Positions 32,293 to 38,908 of a stretch of DNA of 38,908 nt are shown piece by piece. This DNA is from Terriglobia bacterium (lineage in GTDB: Bacteria > Acidobacteriota > Terriglobia > Bryobacterales > Bryobacteraceae): positions 1 to 38,908 of the forward strand of contig PSRJ01000154.1 in assembly GCA_003175985.1 (NCBI GenBank). Reading direction: 5' to 3'. Positions within the stretch are counted from its first letter, which is position 1, and each line of letters opens with the position of its first letter. The position numbers and the translations under genes are program-made. Under the pieces are notes generated by a model, which saw nothing but the letters and a program-made list of their open reading frames with translations, made no database searches and was not told where the DNA came from.

Positions 32293-32308
32293 TGGACTCC
32301 GGCGTGCA
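32293..32308 (+). promoter_or_regulatory. possible sigma-54 promoter of the multiheme operon
   Basis: TGGACTCCGGCGTGCA has GG (32294-32295) and GC (32306-32307) at the sigma-54 spacing and keeps TGG and TGCA, but misses the other consensus bases. The transcript would start near 32319, ahead of CGAGG and the ATG at 32337. It is weaker than the element at 31427. Confidence 0.35.
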
Positions 32309-32336
32309 TCACTCGAATTCTGAATCGAGGTGCACT

Positions 32337-32627
32337 ATGCATATCAATTTCACGCCGTTCACGGTTCTGTGGAGCTTACTGGCATTGGTGGTAGTGGCAT
32401 TGGCCGCTTACCGCAAAGTGGTCAGCACCAAGGAAGACGAAACACTGCACCTGGGCAGCGCCGCGGCCGCGGTCTCCGCCGAACAGGCCACCGTAGCTAA
32501 TAAGCTGGAGCAGATTGACCACTGGGGCAAAATGCTGACCGTGGTCGCCGTGGTCACCGGTCTGATCCTGGCGGCCGCCTATACGTGGCAGACCTGGCTC
32601 AGCTCGAACACTCCTACAGGACTCTAG
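32337..32627 (+). CDS. small two-helix membrane protein of the cytochrome cluster
   Basis: A 96-residue protein with two membrane helices (about 5-24, FTVLWSLLALVVVALAAY, and about 67-88, MLTVVAVVTGLILAAAYTW). They are joined by a charged, Ala-rich segment that may form a coiled coil (EETLHL to KLEQIDHWGK). It has no heme motif. The start at 32337 is chosen because CGAGG lies 6 bases upstream; the frame is open 15 codons further. It ends 8 bases before the multiheme fusion gene, so it is probably a small accessory subunit of that complex. I do not recognise a family. Confidence 0.7.
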   Translation: MHINFTPFTVLWSLLALVVVALAAYRKVVSTKEDETLHLGSAAAAVSAEQATVANKLEQIDHWGKMLTVVAVVTGLILAAAYTWQTWLSSNTPTGL

Positions 32628-32635
32628 GACCGGCT

Positions 32636-34300
32636 ATGAGGCGGGTGCGCGATGCGGTTCCGCTTGCTTCGCTGCTTGTGCTTTTCGTTTGGGCAGGGGC
32701 GCCCGGCCACGCGGCCGACAAGGCGCCGGCAGCTCAATGTGCCTCCTGCCACGAGCAGGCGCAGAAGCTGGAGCAGAGCGCGCACGCCGGCCTGACTTGC
32801 GATACCTGCCACGAGAGTCACGAGAAGTATCCGCACCCGGCTGACATTCCCAAACCGGTTTGCACCACCTGCCACGAGGATCAGGCTGGAGACTACGCCA
32901 GCGGCGTGCACGGACAGGCCCGCAAGAACGGGAACGAAGGAGCTCCGGATTGCGGGATGTGCCATGGCAGCGCGCACGAATTACTTCCTCCGAAGTCGCA
33001 GGCTTTCCGCGTGGCCGTGCCGGACACTTGTGGCCTGTGCCACACCGAGGTAGTCACCCAGTTTCGGGCCAGTGTACACGGCCGAGCGCTGGCGCGCGGT
33101 ATTTCGCAGGCGCCTCTCTGCACCGATTGCCACGGTGAACATAAGATCCTCAAACACACCAACGCGGATTCACCGGTCAGCGCCGGTCATATCCGCGATA
33201 CCTGCGGCAGTTGTCATGGCGATGTGCGGCTGACACGCAAATTCGGCATGCCTTCGGACCGGCTGGTCAGCTTCGATTCTTCCTTCCATGGGCTGGCGGC
33301 CCGAGCGGGTTCGCAGAGCGTGGCCAACTGCGCCAGCTGCCACGGCGTACACAATATCCTGCCCTCGTCGGACGCCAAATCGACCATTCACCCCAAGAAC
33401 CTGCGGAAGACCTGCGGACAATGCCACCCGGGGGCAGGCACGCGCTTCGCCATCAGCCAGGTGCATGTGATGGAAGGGCGGACCGAGCCCGCTGCGGTAC
33501 GGTGGGTCCGTCAGTTCTATCTCCTATTGATTCCAGTGACGCTCGGGTTGATGGTGCTGCACAATGCCGGCGATTGGATTCGCAAACTGATCCGGCTGCG
33601 GTTCCAGAAGCACTTTATCCGCCGACCCGCGAGCACAGCTCACGCCGGCCCCCGTATGCTGCCGTTTGAACGCATACAGCACGCCATCCTGGCAATTTCG
33701 TTCGTGGTTCTGGTTTGCACCGGGTTTGCCCTGAAATATTCTGATCAATGGTGGGCGCGTCCCGTGCTGATGATGGAAGGGTCTCTTTCGATGCGCAGCC
33801 TCGTGCACCGCATCGCGGCCGTAGTCTTTATGGCGGCGGCCTTGATTCACATCATTTCGCTTATCGTGGACCGCAAGCTGCGCAAGCACTGGATGGAGTT
33901 GCTGCCCAAGACCAGGGATGCCCGCGAAGCGCTGGCCAATTTTGCCTATAACATGGGGCTTGGCTCAGAGGCGCCGGGACGTTCCCCTCACAGTTATATC
34001 GGCAAGGCGGAATATTGGGCACTGGTCTGGGGTACGGTGGTGATGGCCGCCACGGGCCTGCTGCTTTGGGCGAACAACCTGGCGTTGCAACTGTTTCCGA
34101 AGATCTGGCTGGATGTGGCCACCTCGATTCACTTCTATGAAGCCATCCTGGCAGCCGGAGCGATCGTGATCTGGCACTTCTACTCCGTAATTTTCGACCC
34201 CGACATCTACCCGCTCGACACGGCCTTTCTGACCGAAGAAGGCGAGAAAGCGTCAGAATCTTCGCCGGAACCGGAAGACGTACCCGTGGCGGGAGACTGA
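32636..34300 (+). CDS. nonaheme c-type cytochrome fused to a b-type membrane cytochrome (CbcL-like architecture)
   Basis: A 554-residue redox protein. After a signal peptide (about 1-27) come nine CXXCH motifs, starting at residues 35, 55, 76, 106, 132, 162, 190, 232 and 260, interleaved with distal-ligand histidines such as SAHAG and SSFHGLA. The C-terminal half (about 290-520) has five hydrophobic segments and candidate heme-b histidines His349, His391, His405, His499 and His514, as in HydC/FdnI-type cytochrome b. A periplasmic multiheme head on a quinol-oxidising b subunit is the layout of Geobacter CbcL. It should take electrons from the quinol pool to periplasmic cytochromes. It is 8 bases after the small membrane protein gene and 9 bases before the NapC-like gene. 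Confidence 0.88.
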   Translation: MRRVRDAVPLASLLVLFVWAGAPGHAADKAPAAQCASCHEQAQKLEQSAHAGLTCDTCHESHEKYPHPADIPKPVCTTCHEDQAGDYASGVHGQARKNGNEGAPDCGMCHGSAHELLPPKSQAFRVAVPDTCGLCHTEVVTQFRASVHGRALARGISQAPLCTDCHGEHKILKHTNADSPVSAGHIRDTCGSCHGDVRLTRKFGMPSDRLVSFDSSFHGLAARAGSQSVANCASCHGVHNILPSSDAKSTIHPKNLRKTCGQCHPGAGTRFAISQVHVMEGRTEPAAVRWVRQFYLLLIPVTLGLMVLHNAGDWIRKLIRLRFQKHFIRRPASTAHAGPRMLPFERIQHAILAISFVVLVCTGFALKYSDQWWARPVLMMEGSLSMRSLVHRIAAVVFMAAALIHIISLIVDRKLRKHWMELLPKTRDAREALANFAYNMGLGSEAPGRSPHSYIGKAEYWALVWGTVVMAATGLLLWANNLALQLFPKIWLDVATSIHFYEAILAAGAIVIWHFYSVIFDPDIYPLDTAFLTEEGEKASESSPEPEDVPVAGD

Positions 34301-34309
34301 ACCCCAATC

Positions 34310-35752
34310 ATGACTCAAAGTAATGCCAACCCACCCGGGAGAAACTGGCTTTCTCCGCTAATTCACCTCTCCAATAACTGGCTGAGCCTGAGCGGTGTCA
34401 TTACCGTTACCACCGCCACTGTTTTCTGGTTGTTTTTGCTGCCCACGACGTTGCGCGGCGGCACGGAGAATCCTTACGTCGGAATTCTCGCGTTCCTGGC
34501 GCTGCCCCTGCCTTTTTTCGTGGGATTGCTGTTGATTCCTCTCGGCATGTGGCTGAAGAGGCGGCGGGAAGGTTACCCCGGCGTCTACCCTCCGGACTTC
34601 CCGGCACTGACCTGGAGCAACCCGGAGCTGCGCAAACTGGCGTACTTCGTTGGCGCGACGACATTGGTCAACATCGTGGTGGCGAGCCAGCTCACTTACG
34701 GCGCCGTCAATTACATGGACTCGGTAAACTTCTGCGGGCAGACCTGCCACAGTGTCATGCAGCCCGAATTCACGGCTTACCAGAACTCGCCGCACTCGAA
34801 GGTGGAGTGTGTGAAGTGCCATATCGGTCCGGGCGCTTCGTGGTTCGTACGCAGCAAGCTGTCTGGTGTAGGGCAGGTAGTAGCGGTGACGTTCGACACC
34901 TACCCGCGGCCCATTCCCACTCCAGTGCGGAATCTGCGTCCGGCGCGCGAAACCTGCGAAGCCTGCCATTGGCCCCAAAAGTACGGTGAAGACCGCGTGC
35001 GCGTGATCCCCAAATTCGCCGATGACGAGCACAATACGCAAACCAAGACGGTCCTCCTGATGAAGATCGGGGGCGGCAATGGCGGCGTGGGGATCCATGG
35101 GACGCACCTAGGCCCCGGCGTTACCATCCGCTACGCACACTCCGACGAAGGGCGCCAGAACATCCCGTGGGTGGAATATGATGGACCCGGCGGAAAGCGG
35201 ACCTACGCGACTAAGGATGCCAAGACGGAAGGGCTGCCGGTTCGCGAGATGGACTGCATGGACTGCCACAACCGGCCCACACATACCTATGAATTGCCGG
35301 AGCGTGGTATCGACCGGGTCATGAACGCGGGTCAGATTTCGCCCGCGCTGCCTTTTGCGAAAAAACAGGCCGTCGAGATTCTCAAGGCGAACTACGCTTC
35401 CCGCGAGGAGGCCGCGCAGCGGATCCCGGAAACCTTCGCCCGATATTACGAAAAGCACTACCCCGACATCTGGTCGCAACACCGCGGCGAAGTGACCGCC
35501 GCGGGCCAAGCCGTCCTCCAGGTCTGGAATCGCAATGTGTTTCCCGATATGAAAGTGACCTGGGGGGCGTATCCCAACAACTTAGGGCACACGGATTTTT
35601 CCGGCTGCTTCCGCTGCCACGATGGCAGCCATTCCACCAAAGACGGACGCTCCATCACGCAGGACTGCAACGCATGCCACAGCCTGCTCGCAATGGATGA
35701 GGCCAGTCCAAAGGTCCTGAGCGACCTCGGCGTGGTAGAGGCGAAGCACTAG
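34310..35752 (+). CDS. NapC/NirT-like membrane multiheme cytochrome c
   Basis: A 480-residue protein with three N-terminal membrane helices (about 25-45, 56-81 and 109-131; classical NapC has one), then a periplasmic multiheme domain. Heme-attachment motifs are CVKCH (167), CEACH (216), CMDCH (316), CFRCH (433) and CNACH (453). The first site is CGQTCH at 142-147, with three residues between the cysteines. The FCGQTCHSVMQPEFTAYQNSPHSKVEC block is the NapC/NirT/NrfH signature region. Such proteins oxidise quinol and pass electrons outward; Geobacter ImcH is a relevant relative. It is co-transcribed with the nonaheme-b fusion. Its stop overlaps the stop of the convergent ada gene (CTAG). Confidence 0.88.
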   Translation: MTQSNANPPGRNWLSPLIHLSNNWLSLSGVITVTTATVFWLFLLPTTLRGGTENPYVGILAFLALPLPFFVGLLLIPLGMWLKRRREGYPGVYPPDFPALTWSNPELRKLAYFVGATTLVNIVVASQLTYGAVNYMDSVNFCGQTCHSVMQPEFTAYQNSPHSKVECVKCHIGPGASWFVRSKLSGVGQVVAVTFDTYPRPIPTPVRNLRPARETCEACHWPQKYGEDRVRVIPKFADDEHNTQTKTVLLMKIGGGNGGVGIHGTHLGPGVTIRYAHSDEGRQNIPWVEYDGPGGKRTYATKDAKTEGLPVREMDCMDCHNRPTHTYELPERGIDRVMNAGQISPALPFAKKQAVEILKANYASREEAAQRIPETFARYYEKHYPDIWSQHRGEVTAAGQAVLQVWNRNVFPDMKVTWGAYPNNLGHTDFSGCFRCHDGSHSTKDGRSITQDCNACHSLLAMDEASPKVLSDLGVVEAKH

Positions 35753-36810
35753 CCGGAAACTGCCCCCACCGAGGCGCCGGTCCGCTCCAGATCAAGCAGT
35801 ATCCGTTTCCGCCAGAGTCCCCCGCCATATCCGCAAAGATTGCCATCCTTATTGACCACGCGATGACACGGAATCACGATCGCGATCCGGTTCATGCCGT
35901 TGGCGCGGCCCACGGCCCGCGAGGCGCCCGGCCGCCCTACGATTCGCGCCAGGTCTTCGTAGGATCTCGTCTCGCCATAGGGGATCTGCCGCAACTCCGT
36001 CCAGACCTGCGTTTCGAAGGGTGTGCCCGGATAGACGAGCGGCACACCGAACTCGCGAAGCCTGCCCGCGAAGTATTCCGCGAGTTCCGCCCGTAACTGC
36101 TCGAGATGGCTGCTCTCGCCAGGAAATATCGGAAGATCGAAGCGGCGCCGTAGCGTAGCGAACTGGGCCTCCAGCATGCGCCGCTCGGTAAATTCCAGTA
36201 AGCAGACTCCCTGGTCCGTAGCGCCGGCGATCATTGGGCCGATCGGAGTTTCCATCCAGAATACGCGGATGCCATCGGCCTCGCGCGTACGCCCCGGTGG
36301 TTTGCCAAAAAGTTGCTCGAAGGCGGTGCGGAAACCACTGTGTGAATCGAAACCGGAATCGAAGACCGCTTCATCGAGCGGGCCGCCGTTGCGGATTTTC
36401 TCGAATGCTTTCCCTAGTCGAAGCGCGCGGCAATAGCCCTGAAACGTCAGGCCGTATTCGCGCACAAAGAAGCGCCGGACACGCGCCGGCTCTAACCCGA
36501 GCTCGCGGAGCGAACCCTCGGTGACCCGTTGCATAGGGTCGGCCGCTATGCGATCCAGCAGCCCGCGAACCCAATCGGGAGCGGAGTTCTCCGTCGGCCG
36601 GCACCGTTTGCAGGGTCGGTAGCCCGCGAACAGCGCGTCTTTCACGCTTCCGAAGTATTCCACGTTTTCCGGCAGTGGCTTCTTAGCGGAACACGACGGA
36701 AGGCAGAAGATTCCAGTGGTGCGGACAGCCACAAAGAACAGACCGTTATACGCGCCATCGGACGCCAGGTAAGCGCGCTGCATTTCATTTTGTGATGGCA
36801 GGAGTTGCAT
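35749..36810 (-). CDS. ada: bifunctional Ada DNA-alkylation repair protein and regulator
   Basis: A 353-residue protein, the usual Ada length. The N-terminal Ada zinc domain has Cys36, Cys40, Cys67 and Cys70 (GIFCLPSCSAKKP, YRPCKRC), of which the first accepts methyl groups from phosphotriesters. A central AraC-type HTH region (about 80-175) provides DNA binding. The C-terminal O6-alkylguanine transferase has the active site IPCHRVV with Cys315. All reactive residues are present. In E. coli methylated Ada activates alkylation-response genes, and the same is expected here. It appears to be transcribed alone. Confidence 0.94.
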   Translation of the reverse strand: MQLLPSQNEMQRAYLASDGAYNGLFFVAVRTTGIFCLPSCSAKKPLPENVEYFGSVKDALFAGYRPCKRCRPTENSAPDWVRGLLDRIAADPMQRVTEGSLRELGLEPARVRRFFVREYGLTFQGYCRALRLGKAFEKIRNGGPLDEAVFDSGFDSHSGFRTAFEQLFGKPPGRTREADGIRVFWMETPIGPMIAGATDQGVCLLEFTERRMLEAQFATLRRRFDLPIFPGESSHLEQLRAELAEYFAGRLREFGVPLVYPGTPFETQVWTELRQIPYGETRSYEDLARIVGRPGASRAVGRANGMNRIAIVIPCHRVVNKDGNLCGYGGGLWRKRILLDLERTGASVGAVSG

Positions 36811-36870
36811 GAAGAAAGTGTAGCCTTGGGCTCGGACGAGCCGCCACCGAAAAAACGACGCGGAATTTGC

Positions 36871-37239
36871 CTACTTCTCCAGCTCCAGTCCCGACTCCTT
36901 CAACGCGCTCCAACCGCCATCGAGAGAGACCGGCTGCGAGTAGCCCATCTTCCGGAGATTGTCGGCCGCCAGCGCCGAACGGAAACCACCACCGCAATAC
37001 AACACGACTTTCGCGTTCTTGTCCGGCACCTTGGTTTCGATATCGCGCTCGATAATGCCTTTGCTGAGATGCAGAGCGCCTTTCACATGGCCCGCGGTCC
37101 ACTCACTGTCCTCGCGCGTATCGACCAGGACGTGCGGTTCCTTCGCGGCTACCATCTTCTTGTAGCCTTCGATATCGACCTGCTGGATTCGCGACTTTGC
37201 GTCATTCACAAGATTGAGAAATCCGGGATTATGAGGCAT
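36871..37239 (-). CDS. single-domain rhodanese
   Basis: A 122-residue sulfurtransferase-like domain with no signal peptide. The active-site loop is YCGGGFRSA with Cys82 as the persulfide carrier, and the CH2 motifs are VLVDTREDSEWTAGHVKGALHL near the N-terminus and GYSQPVSLDGGWSAL near the C-terminus. The loop CGGGFRS has the six-residue length of true rhodaneses rather than Cdc25-type phosphatases. It lies 6 bases after the murA stop and is probably part of the murQ-murA transcript, though a functional link is not obvious. Confidence 0.9.
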   Translation of the reverse strand: MPHNPGFLNLVNDAKSRIQQVDIEGYKKMVAAKEPHVLVDTREDSEWTAGHVKGALHLSKGIIERDIETKVPDKNAKVVLYCGGGFRSALAADNLRKMGYSQPVSLDGGWSALKESGLELEK

Positions 37240-37245
37240 GCATTC

Positions 37246-38502
37246 TCACTCCACGCGCCGGATCTTTGCGCCGACCCGGGCCAGTTTCGCTTCGATTTTC
37301 TCATAGCCTCGATCGATGTGGTACACACGATCAATCACCGTTTCGCCGCGCGCCATGAGAGCCGCGAGGACGAGCGAAGCGCTGGCTCGCAGATCTGATG
37401 CGATCACGCCGGCCCCGGTCAATGGATGCGGCCCGGCCACGATAGCCTGGTTGCCCGAGATGCGGATATTGGCGCCCATGCGCGCCAGCTCCTGCGCATG
37501 CATGAAGCGGTTTTCAAAGATAGTCTCGGTGATGATCGCGATTCCTTCCGCCTGCGTCATGAGGGCCATGTATTGGGCCTGCAGATCGGTAGCGAATCCG
37601 GGATATTCCTCCGTGGTGACATCGACCGAAAGGAGCTTGCCGGCTCCGCGAATGCGCAGCGTAGTGCCGGTGGGCTGTGTCACATCCGAGCCGGCCTGTT
37701 GCAGCTTCGACACAAGCGCGCCCAGGTGCCCGGGGTTGCAGCCTGTAATCGCCAGGTCGCCCGCGGTAATTGCGCCCGCAACCAGAAACGTGCCGGCCTC
37801 AATGCGATCGGGAATAATGGTGTGCTCGGCGCCGCCGAGTCTCTCGACGCCTTGGATGCGGATGGTGGAGGTTCCGGCGCCCTCAATTCGCGCGCCCATC
37901 TTGATTAACAACTCCGCGACGTCCGTGACCTCGGGCTCGCGGGCGGCATTTTCCAGAACCGTCTCGCCGTGAGCCATCACCGCCGCCATCATGAGGTCTT
38001 CGGTTCCGGTGACGGTGATCCGCTCGAACCGTACCGTCGCGCCGTGCAGGCCATCGGGAGCTTCGGCTTCGATGTAACCGTGCGACTGGCGGATGCGAGC
38101 GCCCAACTGTTCCAGACCCAGAATGTGCAAATTGATGGGTCTGCCCCCGATGGCGCAGCCGCCCGGCAGGGAAACACGCGCGCGCCCGCAACGCGCCACC
38201 AGAGGTCCCAGAACCAGGCTCGATGCGCGCATGGTCTTCACTAATTCATAGGGCGCTTCGGGGCAGACGATCTGCGGCGTGTGCAGGCGGACGGTTTCTT
38301 CCTCTACCTGCACCAGCGAACCGATATCTACTAACAGCCGCTGCATGGTGCGAATGTCGCGAACGCGCGGAATGCGCTTTAGAATTACAGGCTCGGCCGT
38401 AAGCAGAGCGGCAGCCAAGGCCGGCAGCGCGGCGTTCTTGGAACCGCTGGTGGGAATCTCTCCGGTAAGGGCGTTTCCGCCCGTAATGACGAACTTATCC
38501 AT
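37246..38502 (-). CDS. murA: UDP-N-acetylglucosamine 1-carboxyvinyltransferase
   Basis: First committed enzyme of peptidoglycan synthesis (adds enolpyruvate to UDP-GlcNAc). The length of 418 residues is normal. Lys22 in SGSKNA, the active-site Cys116 in LPGGCAIGGRPIN, and the downstream EYPGFATDLQAQYMAL and RASASLVLAALMARGETV blocks are all present. The Cys means normal sensitivity to fosfomycin is expected. The start at 38502 (MDKFVITGGN) is typical; 24 more codons are open upstream but lie within murQ. It overlaps murQ by 8 bases. Confidence 0.96.
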   Translation of the reverse strand: MDKFVITGGNALTGEIPTSGSKNAALPALAAALLTAEPVILKRIPRVRDIRTMQRLLVDIGSLVQVEEETVRLHTPQIVCPEAPYELVKTMRASSLVLGPLVARCGRARVSLPGGCAIGGRPINLHILGLEQLGARIRQSHGYIEAEAPDGLHGATVRFERITVTGTEDLMMAAVMAHGETVLENAAREPEVTDVAELLIKMGARIEGAGTSTIRIQGVERLGGAEHTIIPDRIEAGTFLVAGAITAGDLAITGCNPGHLGALVSKLQQAGSDVTQPTGTTLRIRGAGKLLSVDVTTEEYPGFATDLQAQYMALMTQAEGIAIITETIFENRFMHAQELARMGANIRISGNQAIVAGPHPLTGAGVIASDLRASASLVLAALMARGETVIDRVYHIDRGYEKIEAKLARVGAKIRRVE

Positions 38503-38908
38503 GCAAAGCCTTTGCAATACTCCCGCCTGCCGACGCCAGCCGCCGTTCCGCCTCCTCGCGTCCGACACCTGCATTCGCCATGAGGATGGCCGCGGGCACG
38601 CTGTTTCCGGCTTCCGTCAACAACTGCCCCGCCCGGTCATGAGAGACTCCGGCCGCTTCGGCCACAATGCGGCGGGCGCGGTCCGCGAGTTTTGCGTTCT
38701 TCGCCTGCACGTTCACCATAAGATTGCGGTATACGTACCCCAACCGAATAAACGCTGTCGTGGTGAGCATGTTGAGTACCAGCTTCTGGGCGGTACCGGC
38801 TTTCATGCGCGTGGAGCCTGCGACCACTTCGGGACCGGTAAGAGGAGTGATCGCGATATCCGCAGCGCGGGCGAGGTCGGAATCGGGCGTGCAACTGATT
38901 CCGATGGT
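38495..38908 (-). CDS. murQ: N-acetylmuramic acid 6-phosphate etherase, 5'-truncated
   Basis: The C-terminal 137 residues of MurQ, whose start lies beyond the right edge. The visible part reads SCTPDSDLARAADIAITPLTGPEVVAGSTRMKAGTAQK. This contains the sugar-phosphate isomerase (SIS) fold end with the family signature GPEVVAGSTRMKAGTA, followed by the MurQ C-terminal helical region (GVSHDRAGQLLTEAGNSVPAAI). It cleaves the lactyl ether of MurNAc-6-phosphate to give GlcNAc-6-phosphate during cell-wall recycling. It overlaps murA by 8 bases, so recycling and de novo synthesis of wall precursors are coupled. Confidence 0.95.
   Translation of the reverse strand, partial: TIGISCTPDSDLARAADIAITPLTGPEVVAGSTRMKAGTAQKLVLNMLTTTAFIRLGYVYRNLMVNVQAKNAKLADRARRIVAEAAGVSHDRAGQLLTEAGNSVPAAILMANAGVGREEAERRLASAGGSIAKALHG

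Noticed and set aside
1..38908. CRISPR arrays, tRNA or rRNA genes, transposases or phage genes
   Set aside because: I looked for regularly spaced repeats, cloverleaf-like segments and mobile-element proteins and found none that I could support.

Overview
The window looks like a piece of chromosome from a high-GC, diderm bacterium of the Acidobacteriota, most likely near Solibacter/Bryobacter (inference). Three things point there: a MacB/FtsX permease of the duplicated acidobacterial type at the left edge; two secreted proteins carrying the repeated 'DGKPDLSGVW' signature that is abundant in that group; and a short dispersed repeat between genes. LptE, a MetA-type outer-membrane protein, L,D-transpeptidase and MurA/MurQ indicate an outer membrane, LPS and ordinary peptidoglycan. 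No rRNA, tRNA, CRISPR array, transposase or phage gene was seen, and no gene-free stretch exceeds about 250 bases.

Layout, left to right. 1-1649: 3' part of an FtsX-type permease. 1766-5827 (+): a tightly packed envelope/replication operon (psd, pssA, a catalytically dead aspartate-semialdehyde-dehydrogenase-like gene, lptE, holA), followed by a family-4 glycosyltransferase. 7105-8910 (+): a small coiled-coil protein, a CarD-type RNA polymerase regulator with a clear sigma-70 promoter, and an orphan cytochrome oxidase subunit III. 8918-12249 (-): glutathione peroxidase, a methyltransferase, an L,D-transpeptidase and an M23 peptidase. 12347-14406 (+): a secreted protein of unknown function and a Bcr/CflA exporter. 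14433-17279 (-): a YtrA-type GntR regulator with its own overlapping operator, an ABC exporter and a duplicated-domain secreted protein. 17370-20024: convergent secreted paralogs plus an outer-membrane barrel. 20034-23887 (-): a two-subunit molybdenum hydroxylase translationally coupled to a DksA-zinc-finger/SpoIIE-phosphatase fusion. 24055-26139 (+): an Arg/Asp-rich secreted protein and a cellulose-synthase-like glycosyltransferase. 26152-31288 (-): a sigma-54 activator, a TolB-like propeller, a LolA/B-like lipoprotein and a MacB-like exporter.

The most interesting part is 29945-35752. A sigma-54-dependent activator with a cysteine-rich PAS domain faces a cytochrome cluster: a monoheme small cytochrome, a degenerate receiver domain, a small membrane protein, a fusion of nine c-type heme motifs to a b-type membrane cytochrome, and a NapC/NirT-like membrane multiheme protein with five CXXCH motifs and one CX3CH motif. 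The nonaheme-plus-b architecture is that described for CbcL of Geobacter, and the NapC-type partner recalls ImcH, both inner-membrane quinol-oxidising gates for extracellular electron transfer. Both transcription units have a sequence with sigma-54 -24/-12 spacing just upstream, and a nested inverted repeat lies where an activator could bind. I read this as a candidate sigma-54-controlled quinol-to-periplasm electron-transfer module in an acidobacterium.

35749-38908 (-) closes the window with Ada, a rhodanese, murA and a 5'-truncated murQ (cell-wall synthesis and recycling).
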